The notes under the pieces: model-generated | Told to the model about the DNA's origin: nothing | Seen by the model: the letters and a program-made list of their open reading frames with translations, nothing else | Databases searched by the model: none | Assembly: GCA_028284935.1 (NCBI GenBank) | Contig: JANQQQ010000039.1 | Location: 248,001-312,000, forward strand | Source of the DNA: Croceivirga sp. | Lineage (GTDB): Bacteria > Bacteroidota > Bacteroidia > Flavobacteriales > Flavobacteriaceae | Reading direction: 5' to 3' | Length of the DNA stretch: 64,000 nucleotides | Shown here: one piece after another, positions 25,080 through 32,547 of the stretch | Layout of the letters: every line of letters begins with the position of its first letter | Position numbering within the stretch: the first letter of the stretch is position 1 | Made by a program: the position numbers and the translations under genes

Positions 25080-25703
25080 ATGAAAGTAAAAATTCTATCT
25101 CTTGTGTTGCTAACATCGGTATGCATGGTCGCCCAAGACCAATATACCAAGGGCATGACAAAGGCACTATCACTTTGGGGAGAGGGAAAGATTGTGGAAG
25201 CTTCCAATCTTTTTGAACGTATAGCCATGGCAGAAGAGGATAATTGGATTCCTTACTATTATGTGGCCCAAGTAAATACCGTTGCTTCTTTTGGAGAAAA
25301 AGACGAAAGGAAACTGACCCAACAATTGGATAGGGCCAAGGAGTTTGTGGATATCGCCAAACGTCTTTCTCCCAACAATCCTGAATTATTGGTTCAAGAG
25401 GCCAATATCAACATGGCGTGGATGGCTTATGATGGCGCTACCTATGGACCCATGCTTTCTGGGAAGAACATGCAGCTGTATAAGCAAGCCTTACAATTGG
25501 CTCCTGAAAACCCAAGGGTGGTATACTCAAAAGCGAACTGGGAAATGGGCGCTGCCCGATATTTTGGTAAGGATACCGCGCCCTATTGCAAGGATGTGGA
25601 AAGGGCATTGGAACTATTCGCTACCTTTGAGAATGATACGCCTTTTTATCCCAGATGGGGTGAAGATCAGGCAAAGGCGGTTTTAGAACAGTGTAAAGGT
25701 TAA
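25080..25703 (+). CDS. Exported TPR-like protein preceding the 2TM kinase
   Basis: A 207-residue protein with signal peptide MKVKILSLVLLTSVCMVAQ and a helical repeat fold: KALSLWGEGKIVEASNLFERIA, a second pair at RAKEFVDIAKRLSPNNPELLVQEAN, a third at QLYKQALQLAPENPRVVYSKANWE. It ends in a Cys pair context (APYCKDVERAL, EQCKG) that may form a disulphide. The kinase gene starts 3 bp after its stop, so the pair is co-transcribed. A periplasmic TPR protein next to a membrane kinase suggests a sensor partner, but there is no direct evidence for that. Confidence 0.8.
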   Translation: MKVKILSLVLLTSVCMVAQDQYTKGMTKALSLWGEGKIVEASNLFERIAMAEEDNWIPYYYVAQVNTVASFGEKDERKLTQQLDRAKEFVDIAKRLSPNNPELLVQEANINMAWMAYDGATYGPMLSGKNMQLYKQALQLAPENPRVVYSKANWEMGAARYFGKDTAPYCKDVERALELFATFENDTPFYPRWGEDQAKAVLEQCKG

Positions 25704-25706
25704 ATC

Positions 25707-27029
25707 ATGAAACGTTTTGTAACGGTATTGAAATGGGCTTTGGTAATCACTATTGTGGTGGCCCTCTTTGATATTGTGATTTTTGGAAACGGTGATTATT
25801 CTTGGGAGCACGTATCCCGTCAATTGTTGATTGACTTTATATTCTCATTTTCATTGACGGCAGTGAATTCCTATTATTATGATGGTCATACACTGCGGTT
25901 CAGGTGGGATACAGATCCAAGGCAGCGGCTATGGCTGGGGGCCCTTTGGTCCTTAGTCTTTTCGATTTTGACCATCGTAGTGCTTCGGTATTTGGTCTTC
26001 TTCTATTACTCAGGAGGAGGAATAGCCGAGTTTTTTGCGAAAGAAGACCCTAACGACTATGTCTTTACCATTGTCATCACCATAATTGCCCTTCTATTTT
26101 TTCATGCCTTTTATTTTTATCGTACGCTGCAAAAGAGAGAGGTCAAAGAGCAAAAGATTATTGCCCGAACTGCTTCCGCAAGTTTTGATGCCTTAAAAAA
26201 CCAATTGGATCCCCACTTTTTGTTCAATAGTTTAAATGTGTTGACCAGCTTAATTGAGGAAGACCCCCATCAAGCCCAAAAGTTCACTACTTCACTTTCC
26301 AAGGTCTATCGGTATGTTTTGGAACAGAAGAACAAAGACTTGGTTTCAGTGGATGAAGAGCTCAATTTTGCCAGAACCTATGTGCGTTTGCTAAAAATGC
26401 GATTTGAGGATAGTATCATATTTGAAATTCCTGAAAAAGCATCAAATGCTGATTACAAGATTGTTCCCTTGTCCCTACAGCTGTTATTGGAAAACGCGGT
26501 AAAACACAACGTAGTGACGGCTTCCCGGCCATTGCATATCAAGGTCTTTGAAGAAAATGGCATGCTCACGGTCACCAATAACCTTCAAGCGAAGGAAGTG
26601 GTTAAAAAGAGCAGTGGGGTAGGGCTTCAGAACATTAAGGAGCGCTACGCTATCCTTACCGACCGAGCAATGAGCATTGTAAAAACGGAGACCGATTTCA
26701 GTGTACATCTCCCCATGTTATCCCAGCAAATAACGGTAGTGGAAACCCAAGAGACCCATATTGAGGAAAAACGCTATCTAAAAGCCAAAGAGCGTGTGGA
26801 GCAAATCAAAGGGTTTTATGGTAACCTTGTTGCGTACTGCTTGGTGATTCCCTTTTTATGGTGGCTCAACTACCGTACCACGGACTTTCTTTGGGCCATT
26901 TTTCCCACCTTTGGATGGGGAATAGGTTTGTTCTTCCACGGTATGGAGGCGTTTGGATACAATCCATTTTTAGGTCGACGTTGGGAGGATCGTAAAATCC
27001 GGGAGTTAATGGAAAAGGATGATTTTTAA
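25707..27029 (+). CDS. LytS-type sensor histidine kinase with C-terminal 2TM domain
   Basis: A 440-residue inner-membrane protein. Residues 1-140 hold four transmembrane helices (about 8-26, 40-55, 78-100, 118-138). Residues 150-235 are the His_kinase domain with phospho-acceptor His170 in LDPHFLFNSLN. The ATPase domain follows, with Asn263 in LLLENAVKHN and a SGVGLQNIKERY G-box. The C-terminus (about 355-440) is a 2TM domain (RAKERVEQIKGFYGN, two helices, then WEDRKIRELME), the same module as the six stand-alone proteins at 28593-30491. The cognate regulator is most likely the LytTR protein at 30522. The stop overlaps the convergent VOC gene by 4 bp. Confidence 0.92.
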   Translation: MKRFVTVLKWALVITIVVALFDIVIFGNGDYSWEHVSRQLLIDFIFSFSLTAVNSYYYDGHTLRFRWDTDPRQRLWLGALWSLVFSILTIVVLRYLVFFYYSGGGIAEFFAKEDPNDYVFTIVITIIALLFFHAFYFYRTLQKREVKEQKIIARTASASFDALKNQLDPHFLFNSLNVLTSLIEEDPHQAQKFTTSLSKVYRYVLEQKNKDLVSVDEELNFARTYVRLLKMRFEDSIIFEIPEKASNADYKIVPLSLQLLLENAVKHNVVTASRPLHIKVFEENGMLTVTNNLQAKEVVKKSSGVGLQNIKERYAILTDRAMSIVKTETDFSVHLPMLSQQITVVETQETHIEEKRYLKAKERVEQIKGFYGNLVAYCLVIPFLWWLNYRTTDFLWAIFPTFGWGIGLFFHGMEAFGYNPFLGRRWEDRKIRELMEKDDF

Positions 27030-27475
27030 TTCCTTTTCCAGCTTTGTAATTCAATCAAATTTCCTTCCAGATCCCTTGTATATACAAATGTAATTTCCCC
27101 CACCCCCTCGATTTGTCTTTTTGAAACTTTGCCATGTAGGGAACCTCCATTTTTCAAGAGAAGTTTCAGTACGGTCTCTACATTTTCAACCTCAAAGGCT
27201 ATGTGCCCCAGGCCCTTTCTGTTTGGCAATGGCAGCCCTTTATCATTGCAGTTGTTATATTGGTAAATCTCCAGGGTTGGACCATTTTTACCATGCCCAG
27301 GTAGCAATAGATGGGCACCCTTCAGTTCAGCGTTTTTTAAGCCGGTCCCTTGATCCAGCCATTCCCCGGATTGTTTTCTAATAGGCGGTACAAGGGTGCA
27401 ATTGAAGGTTTTTATATAAAAATCAACCAGTGCTTTCCAATTTTCACTTACAATGTTGGTGTGTGCAAATCTCAT
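27026..27475 (-). CDS. VOC (glyoxalase/bleomycin-resistance) family protein
   Basis: A 149-residue metal-dependent-type vicinal oxygen chelate protein. Likely metal ligands are visible: His5 (RFAHTNI), Glu in TLEIYQY, His in LGHIAFEV and Glu in GNLIELQSW, in two beta-alpha-beta-beta-beta modules. Members catalyse isomerisation, dioxygenation or thiol addition; the substrate is unknown. It lies opposite the surrounding signalling genes, together with an SDR. The gene ends inside the kinase stop codon. Confidence 0.85.
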   Translation of the reverse strand: MRFAHTNIVSENWKALVDFYIKTFNCTLVPPIRKQSGEWLDQGTGLKNAELKGAHLLLPGHGKNGPTLEIYQYNNCNDKGLPLPNRKGLGHIAFEVENVETVLKLLLKNGGSLHGKVSKRQIEGVGEITFVYTRDLEGNLIELQSWKRN

Positions 27476-27591
27476 TTTCTGCTTCCAATTTCAATTTAGT
27501 ACTTTGCTGTTTGACCTTGGGGAGGTATGTTGGCCAAAAGATCGGTTTCTAAAGTGACCTTCCCAATATGATAGGATTGTTCTTGGAATCC

Positions 27592-28335
27592 TTATTTAAT
27601 GGTCCACCCTCCATCGATGACAAGGTTGGAGCCCGTAACCATTCCCGAGTTTGGACCTGCCAAATAGATAATCGCAGCGGCAATATCACGGATGGTAGCA
27701 ACTTTTCCCACAGGTATCCTATTGAGCACATTTTTTAAATAATCAGGATTGTCCAAACGTTCCGCTGTTCCGGGAGTATAGGTAAAGGTTGGTGCTATGG
27801 CATTTACTGTTATTCCCTTTTCCGCCCATTCCAAAGCCAAAACTTTGGTCAATAGGTTGACCCCTCCTTTAGAGGCACAATACACGGCATGATCTTTTAT
27901 AGCAACAAGACTGGCTTGTGAACTTATATTGACAATACGGCCGTACCCGTTTTTGATCATATATTTTCCTGCCTGTTGGGAACAAAAAAACAAGCCTTTT
28001 AGATTAATGCTCATCATCTCATCCCAGTCCATTTCCTTTACATCAAGCGCTGCATGGTTATTGCCCAATCCTGCATTGTTTATAAGAACATCGATTCGCC
28101 CAAATTCATCATGGATACCTCCAAAAACGTTCTCAATTTGGGAAACGGAGCTCACATCGAGTTGAAAAACATGGGCAATCCCCCCCTCTTTTTCGATTTG
28201 GGCCTTTAATTTTTTCAGCTTTTCGATATTTCTGGAGCATAAAACAACTGTGGCACCCAGATGGGCCAGTTCTTTTGAGATACCTGCGCCAATGCCTTTA
28301 CTGGCTCCGGTTACTACTACGATTTTGTCCTTCAT
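27592..28335 (-). CDS. SDR family oxidoreductase
   Basis: A 247-residue classical short-chain dehydrogenase: TGASKGIGAGIS cofactor loop (residues 9-20), NNAG at INNAGLG, catalytic Ser in NISSQASL, YCASK for Tyr/Lys, and a TGSNLVIDGGWT C-terminus like gluconate or 3-oxoacyl reductases. The gene runs leftward, 116 bp upstream of the VOC gene, and these two probably form one unit. It diverges from the 2TM array across a 257 bp regulatory gap. The substrate is unknown. Confidence 0.87.
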   Translation of the reverse strand: MKDKIVVVTGASKGIGAGISKELAHLGATVVLCSRNIEKLKKLKAQIEKEGGIAHVFQLDVSSVSQIENVFGGIHDEFGRIDVLINNAGLGNNHAALDVKEMDWDEMMSINLKGLFFCSQQAGKYMIKNGYGRIVNISSQASLVAIKDHAVYCASKGGVNLLTKVLALEWAEKGITVNAIAPTFTYTPGTAERLDNPDYLKNVLNRIPVGKVATIRDIAAAIIYLAGPNSGMVTGSNLVIDGGWTIK

Positions 28336-28384
28336 TTTTTATTCATCTTTTTTCTTTTGCCCAGATTGCCATGGAACTCCGAGG

Positions 28385-28424
28385 CCGTTAAAAACGGTTT
28401 CATCTGGGTTGTAACCGTTAAAAA
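28385..28424 (+). repeat. Two CCGTTAAAAA direct repeats 30 bp apart
   Basis: The 10-mer CCGTTAAAAA occurs at 28385-28394 and again at 28415-28424, a 30 bp period (close to three helical turns), about 60-100 bp upstream of the LytTR-type element of the 2TM array. An inverted AACGGTT lies between them. It may be an additional binding site or serve the divergent SDR gene. Confidence 0.5.
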
Positions 28425-28485
28425 TACTTCCAATCCTTTACAATGCCTACCTTCCTTGGGGTTTTTGGTAATTCGGTTAACTTTT

Positions 28486-28556
28486 ACAATTTATCCCTTA
28501 AAATTTACAGTTCGGTCATCCACTTTTTTAATTCGTGCACATCTGTTGGATATTTG
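28486..28556 (+). promoter_or_regulatory. Composite LytTR-type element, copy 4 (2TM array/LytTR operon promoter)
   Basis: Half-site ACAATTTAT at 28486, 12-base spacer, half-site ACAGTTCGGT at 28507 (21 bp later), and -7-like box GATATTTG at 28549-28556, 42 bp after the second half-site start. The second half-site fully matches the published LytTR consensus [TA][AC][CA]GTTN[AG][TG]. The first 2TM gene starts 37 bp beyond. Because the operon ends with a LytTR regulator, this implies autoregulation. Confidence 0.75.
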
Positions 28557-28592
28557 AATCATCAATTAACAATAACATAAAACCATACAAAA

Positions 28593-28871
28593 ATGAATAT
28601 TAGGGATGACTACAGATACATAAAGGCAAAAGAAAAGGTGGAATGCATCAAGGGTTTCTACGGTAACCTCACTGCTTACGTTATAGTAATTACGCTATTG
28701 GCCTTATTGAACTTTTACACCACTAGCTTCCCCTGGGTCATTTTTCCGGCCGTAGGATGGGGCTTGGGTGTCATTGCCCATGGATTTAGTGCCTTTGGTT
28801 ACTTACCATTTTTGGGTAAGGATTGGGAAGAGCGCAAGATTAAAGAATATATGGAGAGCGATTCCTTTTAA
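28593..28871 (+). CDS. 2TM domain protein 1 of the array
   Basis: A 92-residue stand-alone 2TM domain: basic amphipathic head (RYIKAKEKVECIKGFYGN), two transmembrane helices (about residues 30-48 and 53-72) and a conserved charged tail (FLGKDWEERKIKEYMESD). It is very similar to the C-terminal domain of the kinase at 25707, more so than the later members are. There is no signal peptide; both ends are probably cytoplasmic. It is the first gene of a tight six-gene run ahead of the LytTR gene. The role is unknown; a membrane adaptor or kinase-interacting subunit is inferred. Confidence 0.85.
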   Translation: MNIRDDYRYIKAKEKVECIKGFYGNLTAYVIVITLLALLNFYTTSFPWVIFPAVGWGLGVIAHGFSAFGYLPFLGKDWEERKIKEYMESDSF

Positions 28872-28892
28872 GTAATTTTATAGCAACCGGTC

Positions 28893-29189
28893 ATGGAGTA
28901 CAGAAACCAAAACAGCAACCAATCCAAATACCTAAGGGCCACCAAACGGGTTTCAGAATTAAAGGAATTTTACAATCGTTGTTTTAGGGGTCTTGTGGCT
29001 ATCCTCATTGTGGCCGCCATCAATTATTATTTGAATGAATGGCGACACCCATGGTTTTTATGGGTGGTCTTTGGAGTGGGCCTGAGCTTGGCCATAAAGG
29101 CGTTCAAGGTGTATGGTCTCAACGGTTTTATGGGACGCGATTGGGAGGAGCGAAAGATTAAGGAATTCATGGATGAAGACCGTTTTTAA
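28893..29189 (+). CDS. 2TM domain protein 2 of the array
   Basis: A 98-residue 2TM protein: head YLRATKRVSELKEFYNRCF, helices at about residues 31-48 and 57-74, tail FMGRDWEERKIKEFMDED. It departs from the others in having no GWGIG/HG motif between the helices (GVGLSLAIKAFKVYG instead) and a Cys in the head. It starts 21 bp after member 1. As a diverged copy it may have a distinct partner. Confidence 0.82.
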   Translation: MEYRNQNSNQSKYLRATKRVSELKEFYNRCFRGLVAILIVAAINYYLNEWRHPWFLWVVFGVGLSLAIKAFKVYGLNGFMGRDWEERKIKEFMDEDRF

Positions 29190-29214
29190 ATGGAGAATGC
29201 ATAAATTCAGTACT

Positions 29215-29517
29215 ATGGATGCGAAGAAGAACGAATCAAAATATATTAGGGCCAAGGAGCGGGTAGATCAACTGAAGAAGTTTTACGGTAATCTGACCTC
29301 ATACGTATTTGTTATTACTGGTCTTGCTATTTTAAATTACTACGTTAATGAATGGCGTTATATGTGGTTCCTATGGGCCGCTTTTGGTTGGGGAATAGGT
29401 ATTTTGTTTCATGCCATAGGAACGTTTAACCTCAATCCCTTCTTTGGAAAAGACTGGGAAGAACGAAAGATAAAAGAATATATGGATGAAGATGAAAATC
29501 AACGAAAATGGAGGTAA
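29215..29517 (+). CDS. 2TM domain protein 3 of the array
   Basis: About 100 residues from ATG 29215 (MDAKKNESKYIRAKERVDQL); ATG 29197 in the same frame is an alternative, and the much earlier ATG at 29113 lies inside member 2 and is unlikely. The pattern is head KERVDQLKKFYGN, helices about 31-48 and 54-73 with the AFGWGIGILFH motif, and tail FFGKDWEERKIKEYMDEDE. It closely matches the kinase domain and member 1. Confidence 0.8.
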   Translation: MDAKKNESKYIRAKERVDQLKKFYGNLTSYVFVITGLAILNYYVNEWRYMWFLWAAFGWGIGILFHAIGTFNLNPFFGKDWEERKIKEYMDEDENQRKWR

Positions 29518-29519
29518 TC

Positions 29520-29825
29520 ATGAATGAATTGGAAAACGATAAATTAAAGAGAGCTAAAAAGCGGGTGGATGAAATCAAGGGATTCTACATTCATGCAACC
29601 GTATATGTAGTCATCAATACTTTTATTCTGATCAATATTTACTTGAATACGGATAATTTTTGGGAATGGGGTCACTTTATCACCCTATTTTTCTGGGGCA
29701 TAGGGTTACTTTTTCACGGAACCAAGGTCTTTGGCTTCAATCCTTTGTTTTCAAAATCATGGGAAGAACGCCAGATTAGGAAATACATGGACCAGGATAG
29801 GGATGATGCCAATAAATACCTTTAA
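29520..29825 (+). CDS. 2TM domain protein 4 of the array
   Basis: About 101 residues from ATG 29520. An in-frame ATG at 29508 lies within the end of member 3, but GGAGG at 29511-29515 is well placed as a ribosome-binding site for 29520. This is notable because Shine-Dalgarno motifs are generally weak in this phylum. Head LKRAKKRVDEIKGFYIHATVYV, helices about 26-43 and 53-70 (FFWGIGLLFHGTKVFG), tail FSKSWEERQIRKYMDQDRDD. The tail now uses RQIRKYM, in contrast to RKIKEYM of members 1-3. Confidence 0.82.
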   Translation: MNELENDKLKRAKKRVDEIKGFYIHATVYVVINTFILINIYLNTDNFWEWGHFITLFFWGIGLLFHGTKVFGFNPLFSKSWEERQIRKYMDQDRDDANKYL

Positions 29826-29827
29826 AC

Positions 29828-30163
29828 ATGACAAGGAGTTTGGAATCAAAACGCGAACGGGCCAAAAAAAGGGTTGAGGAGTACAAAGGATTCTTTAGAC
29901 ACCTTAAGGTGTTTATCTTCATTAATGGGCTTTTGTACCTTTTTAGAACAGGTTGGGCGGAATCGATTATGCCAGAATGGTTCCCTCAAGAGGCCTATTA
30001 CTTTGAATGGGTAGACGCAAATGTTATCATATGGGGCATAATTCTAGTGGTCCATGGACTCACGTTGTATCGGCATAGGTTGACATTCCTTAAAAAGTGG
30101 GAAGACCGACAAATTCAAAAATACATGGACAAAGACCAAGAAGAAACCAAAAAGTACCACTAA
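29828..30163 (+). CDS. 2TM domain protein 5 of the array
   Basis: A 111-residue 2TM protein starting 2 bp after member 4. Head ERAKKRVEEYKGFFRHLKVF, first helix about 28-44, a longer and more acidic inter-helix loop (WAESIMPEWFPQEAYYFEWVD), second helix about 68-86 (IIWGIILVVHGLTLY), tail LKKWEDRQIQKYMDKDQEE. The enlarged loop is shared with member 6 and suggests a subgroup with a different loop-facing contact. Confidence 0.82.
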   Translation: MTRSLESKRERAKKRVEEYKGFFRHLKVFIFINGLLYLFRTGWAESIMPEWFPQEAYYFEWVDANVIIWGIILVVHGLTLYRHRLTFLKKWEDRQIQKYMDKDQEETKKYH

Positions 30164-30164
30164 A

Positions 30165-30491
30165 ATGCAAGAGGACAATCAACAATACACAAAACTAGGA
30201 AGGGCCCAGAGGCGGGTAAAGGAAATAAAGGGTTTTTATCAGCATCTTACAGTATATCTACTGGTCAACTTTGGTCTATTACTATTTAACCAACGTATCC
30301 AGTTCATTCTTCTTAGTGAAGAGGCCCTGGGAAACCCAGAATTTTTGGAATGGATCAATTGGAATGTTTGGGGAACACCCATTATTTGGGGATTGGCTTT
30401 GCTGATACATGGGGCAAGTGTATTTCTCAAGAGCCCCTTTAAAAAATGGGAGGAGCGTCAGATTCGAAAAATATTGGAAGAGGACAACTAA
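30165..30491 (+). CDS. 2TM domain protein 6 of the array
   Basis: A 108-residue 2TM protein starting 1 bp after member 5. Head LGRAQRRVKEIKGFYQHLTVYL, first helix about 24-42, long loop (LLSEEALGNPEFLEWINWNVW), second helix about 72-90 (PIIWGLALLIHGASVF), tail FKKWEERQIRKILEEDN. It is the last array member; the LytTR regulator follows after 30 bp, so transcriptional coupling is likely. Confidence 0.82.
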   Translation: MQEDNQQYTKLGRAQRRVKEIKGFYQHLTVYLLVNFGLLLFNQRIQFILLSEEALGNPEFLEWINWNVWGTPIIWGLALLIHGASVFLKSPFKKWEERQIRKILEEDN

Positions 30492-30521
30492 TTCTTAAAT
30501 TGCCATCAAAATAGCTTTGCA

Positions 30522-31277
30522 ATGAAAGCCATTATTATAGAAGACGAAAAACCAGCGGCAAGACGACTTAACCGCTTGTTGGATGATTTAAATGTGGAAG
30601 TTTCAACACTGTTGCATTCCGTTGAGGAATCCATTGATTGGTTCCAAAACAACCCGCATCCCGACCTTATTTTTTTGGACATACAACTTTCCGATGGGCT
30701 TTCTTTTGAAATCTTTGATGTCATTACCATTAAAAGTGCCATCATTTTTACTACAGCTTTTGATGAATATGCGCTTCAGGCCTTTAAGCTGAACAGTATC
30801 GATTATTTGTTAAAACCCATTGATGATGAAGAGCTCGAAAAGGCGGTAAAACAGTACCGAGATTTAATGCCAGAAAAGGAACGGATCTCCGTGGATTTTG
30901 ATGACATCAAAAAGTTGTTGGTCAACCCGCTGGAGCGGGAGTATAAAAAGCGGTTTACGGCCAAGGTAGGGCAGCACCTAAAAATTATTAATGCGGATGA
31001 GGTCGAATGTTTTTATAGTGAGAACAAAGGCACCTACGCTGCTACCCTGGAAGGTCGAAATTATTTGCTCGATACCACCTTGGAAAACTTGGAGGAGGAG
31101 CTTTCCCCAAAATTATTTTTTAGGGTGAGTCGAAAGTTTTATGTGAACATCAATCACATCAAAGACATCGTTTCGTACACCAATTCACGTCTTCAAATTA
31201 AAATGAATACCTTTAAAGAGCAAGAAATTATAGTAAGTAGGGAGCGAGTAAAGGATTTTAAGTTATGGTTGGAGTAA
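30522..31277 (+). CDS. LytTR family response regulator
   Basis: A 251-residue regulator with a receiver domain (residues 1-120; acidic pocket IIEDE, phospho-acceptor Asp53 in LIFLDIQLSDG, conserved Thr in IIFTTAFDEYA and Lys in YLLKPID) and a C-terminal LytTR DNA-binding domain (about 148-251, with FYSENKGTYAATLEGR, FFRVSRKFYVNINHI and IIVSRERVKDFKLWLE). LytTR domains bind direct repeats two helical turns apart. This is the likely partner of the 2TM histidine kinase and the likely ligand of the four 21 bp direct-repeat elements in the window. Confidence 0.92.
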   Translation: MKAIIIEDEKPAARRLNRLLDDLNVEVSTLLHSVEESIDWFQNNPHPDLIFLDIQLSDGLSFEIFDVITIKSAIIFTTAFDEYALQAFKLNSIDYLLKPIDDEELEKAVKQYRDLMPEKERISVDFDDIKKLLVNPLEREYKKRFTAKVGQHLKIINADEVECFYSENKGTYAATLEGRNYLLDTTLENLEEELSPKLFFRVSRKFYVNINHIKDIVSYTNSRLQIKMNTFKEQEIIVSRERVKDFKLWLE

Positions 31278-31359
31278 AGTGCTATTAAGAATTGGTAATC
31301 AATTAAATAGTATTAACAATAGATTTTTCTTATACTTTACTTTTGAAGCATTTTGTGGG

Positions 31360-32547
31360 TTATTTTTCCACCCGATTGTCGTCAAAAGCGGAAGGGAGCA
31401 ACTTTGGAATCAATTTGATAAAAATCGGTAATAGAACGGCTCCACCAGGCAGCATAAAAATTGCCAAAGAAGGAATACTTTTGAAAATATCCAGCAGTTG
31501 TTGTTGAATTTTTTTTCGCTCTTCCGGACTTAGATCTTGGGTAGTGGACTTGCCTAAAAGTGATACCAATTCCCTGCTTTCTGAAAGCTCTTTTTTTAGT
31601 CTTTTGCTATTTCTAAGGATTAATTTGCTCACATTTTTGGTCATCCCTTCATAGAATTGCGAGGCCAAATTCTTATCCTTTAAATAAGGTATTTTTTCTT
31701 TGTTTTGATCAAAGAAAATGGTGACGTTTTGGAGTGCCTTTTCAATAATATTTTTATCCTTCTTCAGTGCAGCTCCAATCTCATGGATAAACAGTAGTTC
31801 CTTACCTTCCAATTGGTGGTCTTCCCATACCGTCAAACAAGCAATATCCAACAAGTAATTTTTTTCCGACTCGTTAAAATTTTGATTCAATAATTTATCA
31901 TAATCCGTTTCAAGATATTCTGAATTCAAATCGACATAGGTCAAAGAAGATTCCAGAAGTTGGATCACCTTGGTGTCGTTGACATGGGTCTCCTTTGAAT
32001 TTAATGCTTCATAGGCAATATTTATTGCTGCATACTCCAATAGTTGTCCATGCTCTTTAAGGGAAGGGTGTTTTTGAAGGTACCTTCTAAATAACAGTAC
32101 ATCAACGTAAAGCAGGGAATTGGTCAAACTGTTGCCAAAGGCCCTACTAAATGCATTCCCACTAAGGTAAATTCGTGAATCGATAAGCTTTTCGAGTTGG
32201 GACTCTGTTTTTTTGCCGGTCAGGACTTTATTCAAAAAAGAGACGTTTCCTATTTCCAAAGTGGTATAATAGGAGAAGACCGTTTGGACGAATGTTTCAA
32301 AATCTTCTTTGCCCGTCTCAAATAGAAATGAAAAATATAGGGCGGTCAAAAGGTTGGCCTTGGCCACCTCATCTTCGGTAAAGGGATGTTCTGCGACAAT
32401 AAAATCCGAAGCCTTTAGATGAACGCCATACACAAAACCATTATTGACTAATTCTGCATACAATGCAGCGTCATTGGGGTATTCAAAACTTGCCTCTTTT
32501 ACAAGGTGTCCGAATTTATTGATCCAACCTGAGGCTGAAGGATTCAT
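31360..32547 (-). CDS. LETM1-related protein
   Basis: About 395 residues from ATG 32547 (MNPSASGWINKFGHL); an upstream in-frame TTG at 32580 is less likely. The protein is highly helical and acidic. The C-terminus (SIPSLAIFMLPGGAVLLPIF then LIPKLLPSAFDDN) matches the LETM1 membrane/proline motif with a single hydrophobic span. Flavobacterial homologues are annotated as LETM1-related biofilm-associated proteins, a label I recall but cannot check. It may sit at the inner membrane with a large cytoplasmic part. The gene converges on the LytTR regulator. Confidence 0.75.
   Translation of the reverse strand: MNPSASGWINKFGHLVKEASFEYPNDAALYAELVNNGFVYGVHLKASDFIVAEHPFTEDEVAKANLLTALYFSFLFETGKEDFETFVQTVFSYYTTLEIGNVSFLNKVLTGKKTESQLEKLIDSRIYLSGNAFSRAFGNSLTNSLLYVDVLLFRRYLQKHPSLKEHGQLLEYAAINIAYEALNSKETHVNDTKVIQLLESSLTYVDLNSEYLETDYDKLLNQNFNESEKNYLLDIACLTVWEDHQLEGKELLFIHEIGAALKKDKNIIEKALQNVTIFFDQNKEKIPYLKDKNLASQFYEGMTKNVSKLILRNSKRLKKELSESRELVSLLGKSTTQDLSPEERKKIQQQLLDIFKSIPSLAIFMLPGGAVLLPIFIKLIPKLLPSAFDDNRVEK

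Noticed and set aside
28471-28477. ATTCGGT in the array promoter as a further half-site
   Set aside because: It lacks the ACA start, and its distances to the other half-sites (39 bp) and -7 box do not fit the fixed architecture.
28357-28557. A 66-codon plus ORF upstream of the 2TM array
   Set aside because: It covers the regulatory region with the direct repeats and LytTR-type element; it has no domain features.
29113-29214. An ATG at 29113 giving a longer 2TM protein 3
   Set aside because: The extra residues are only the out-of-frame end of the 2TM protein 2 gene and do not resemble the family; ATG 29215 gives the usual length.
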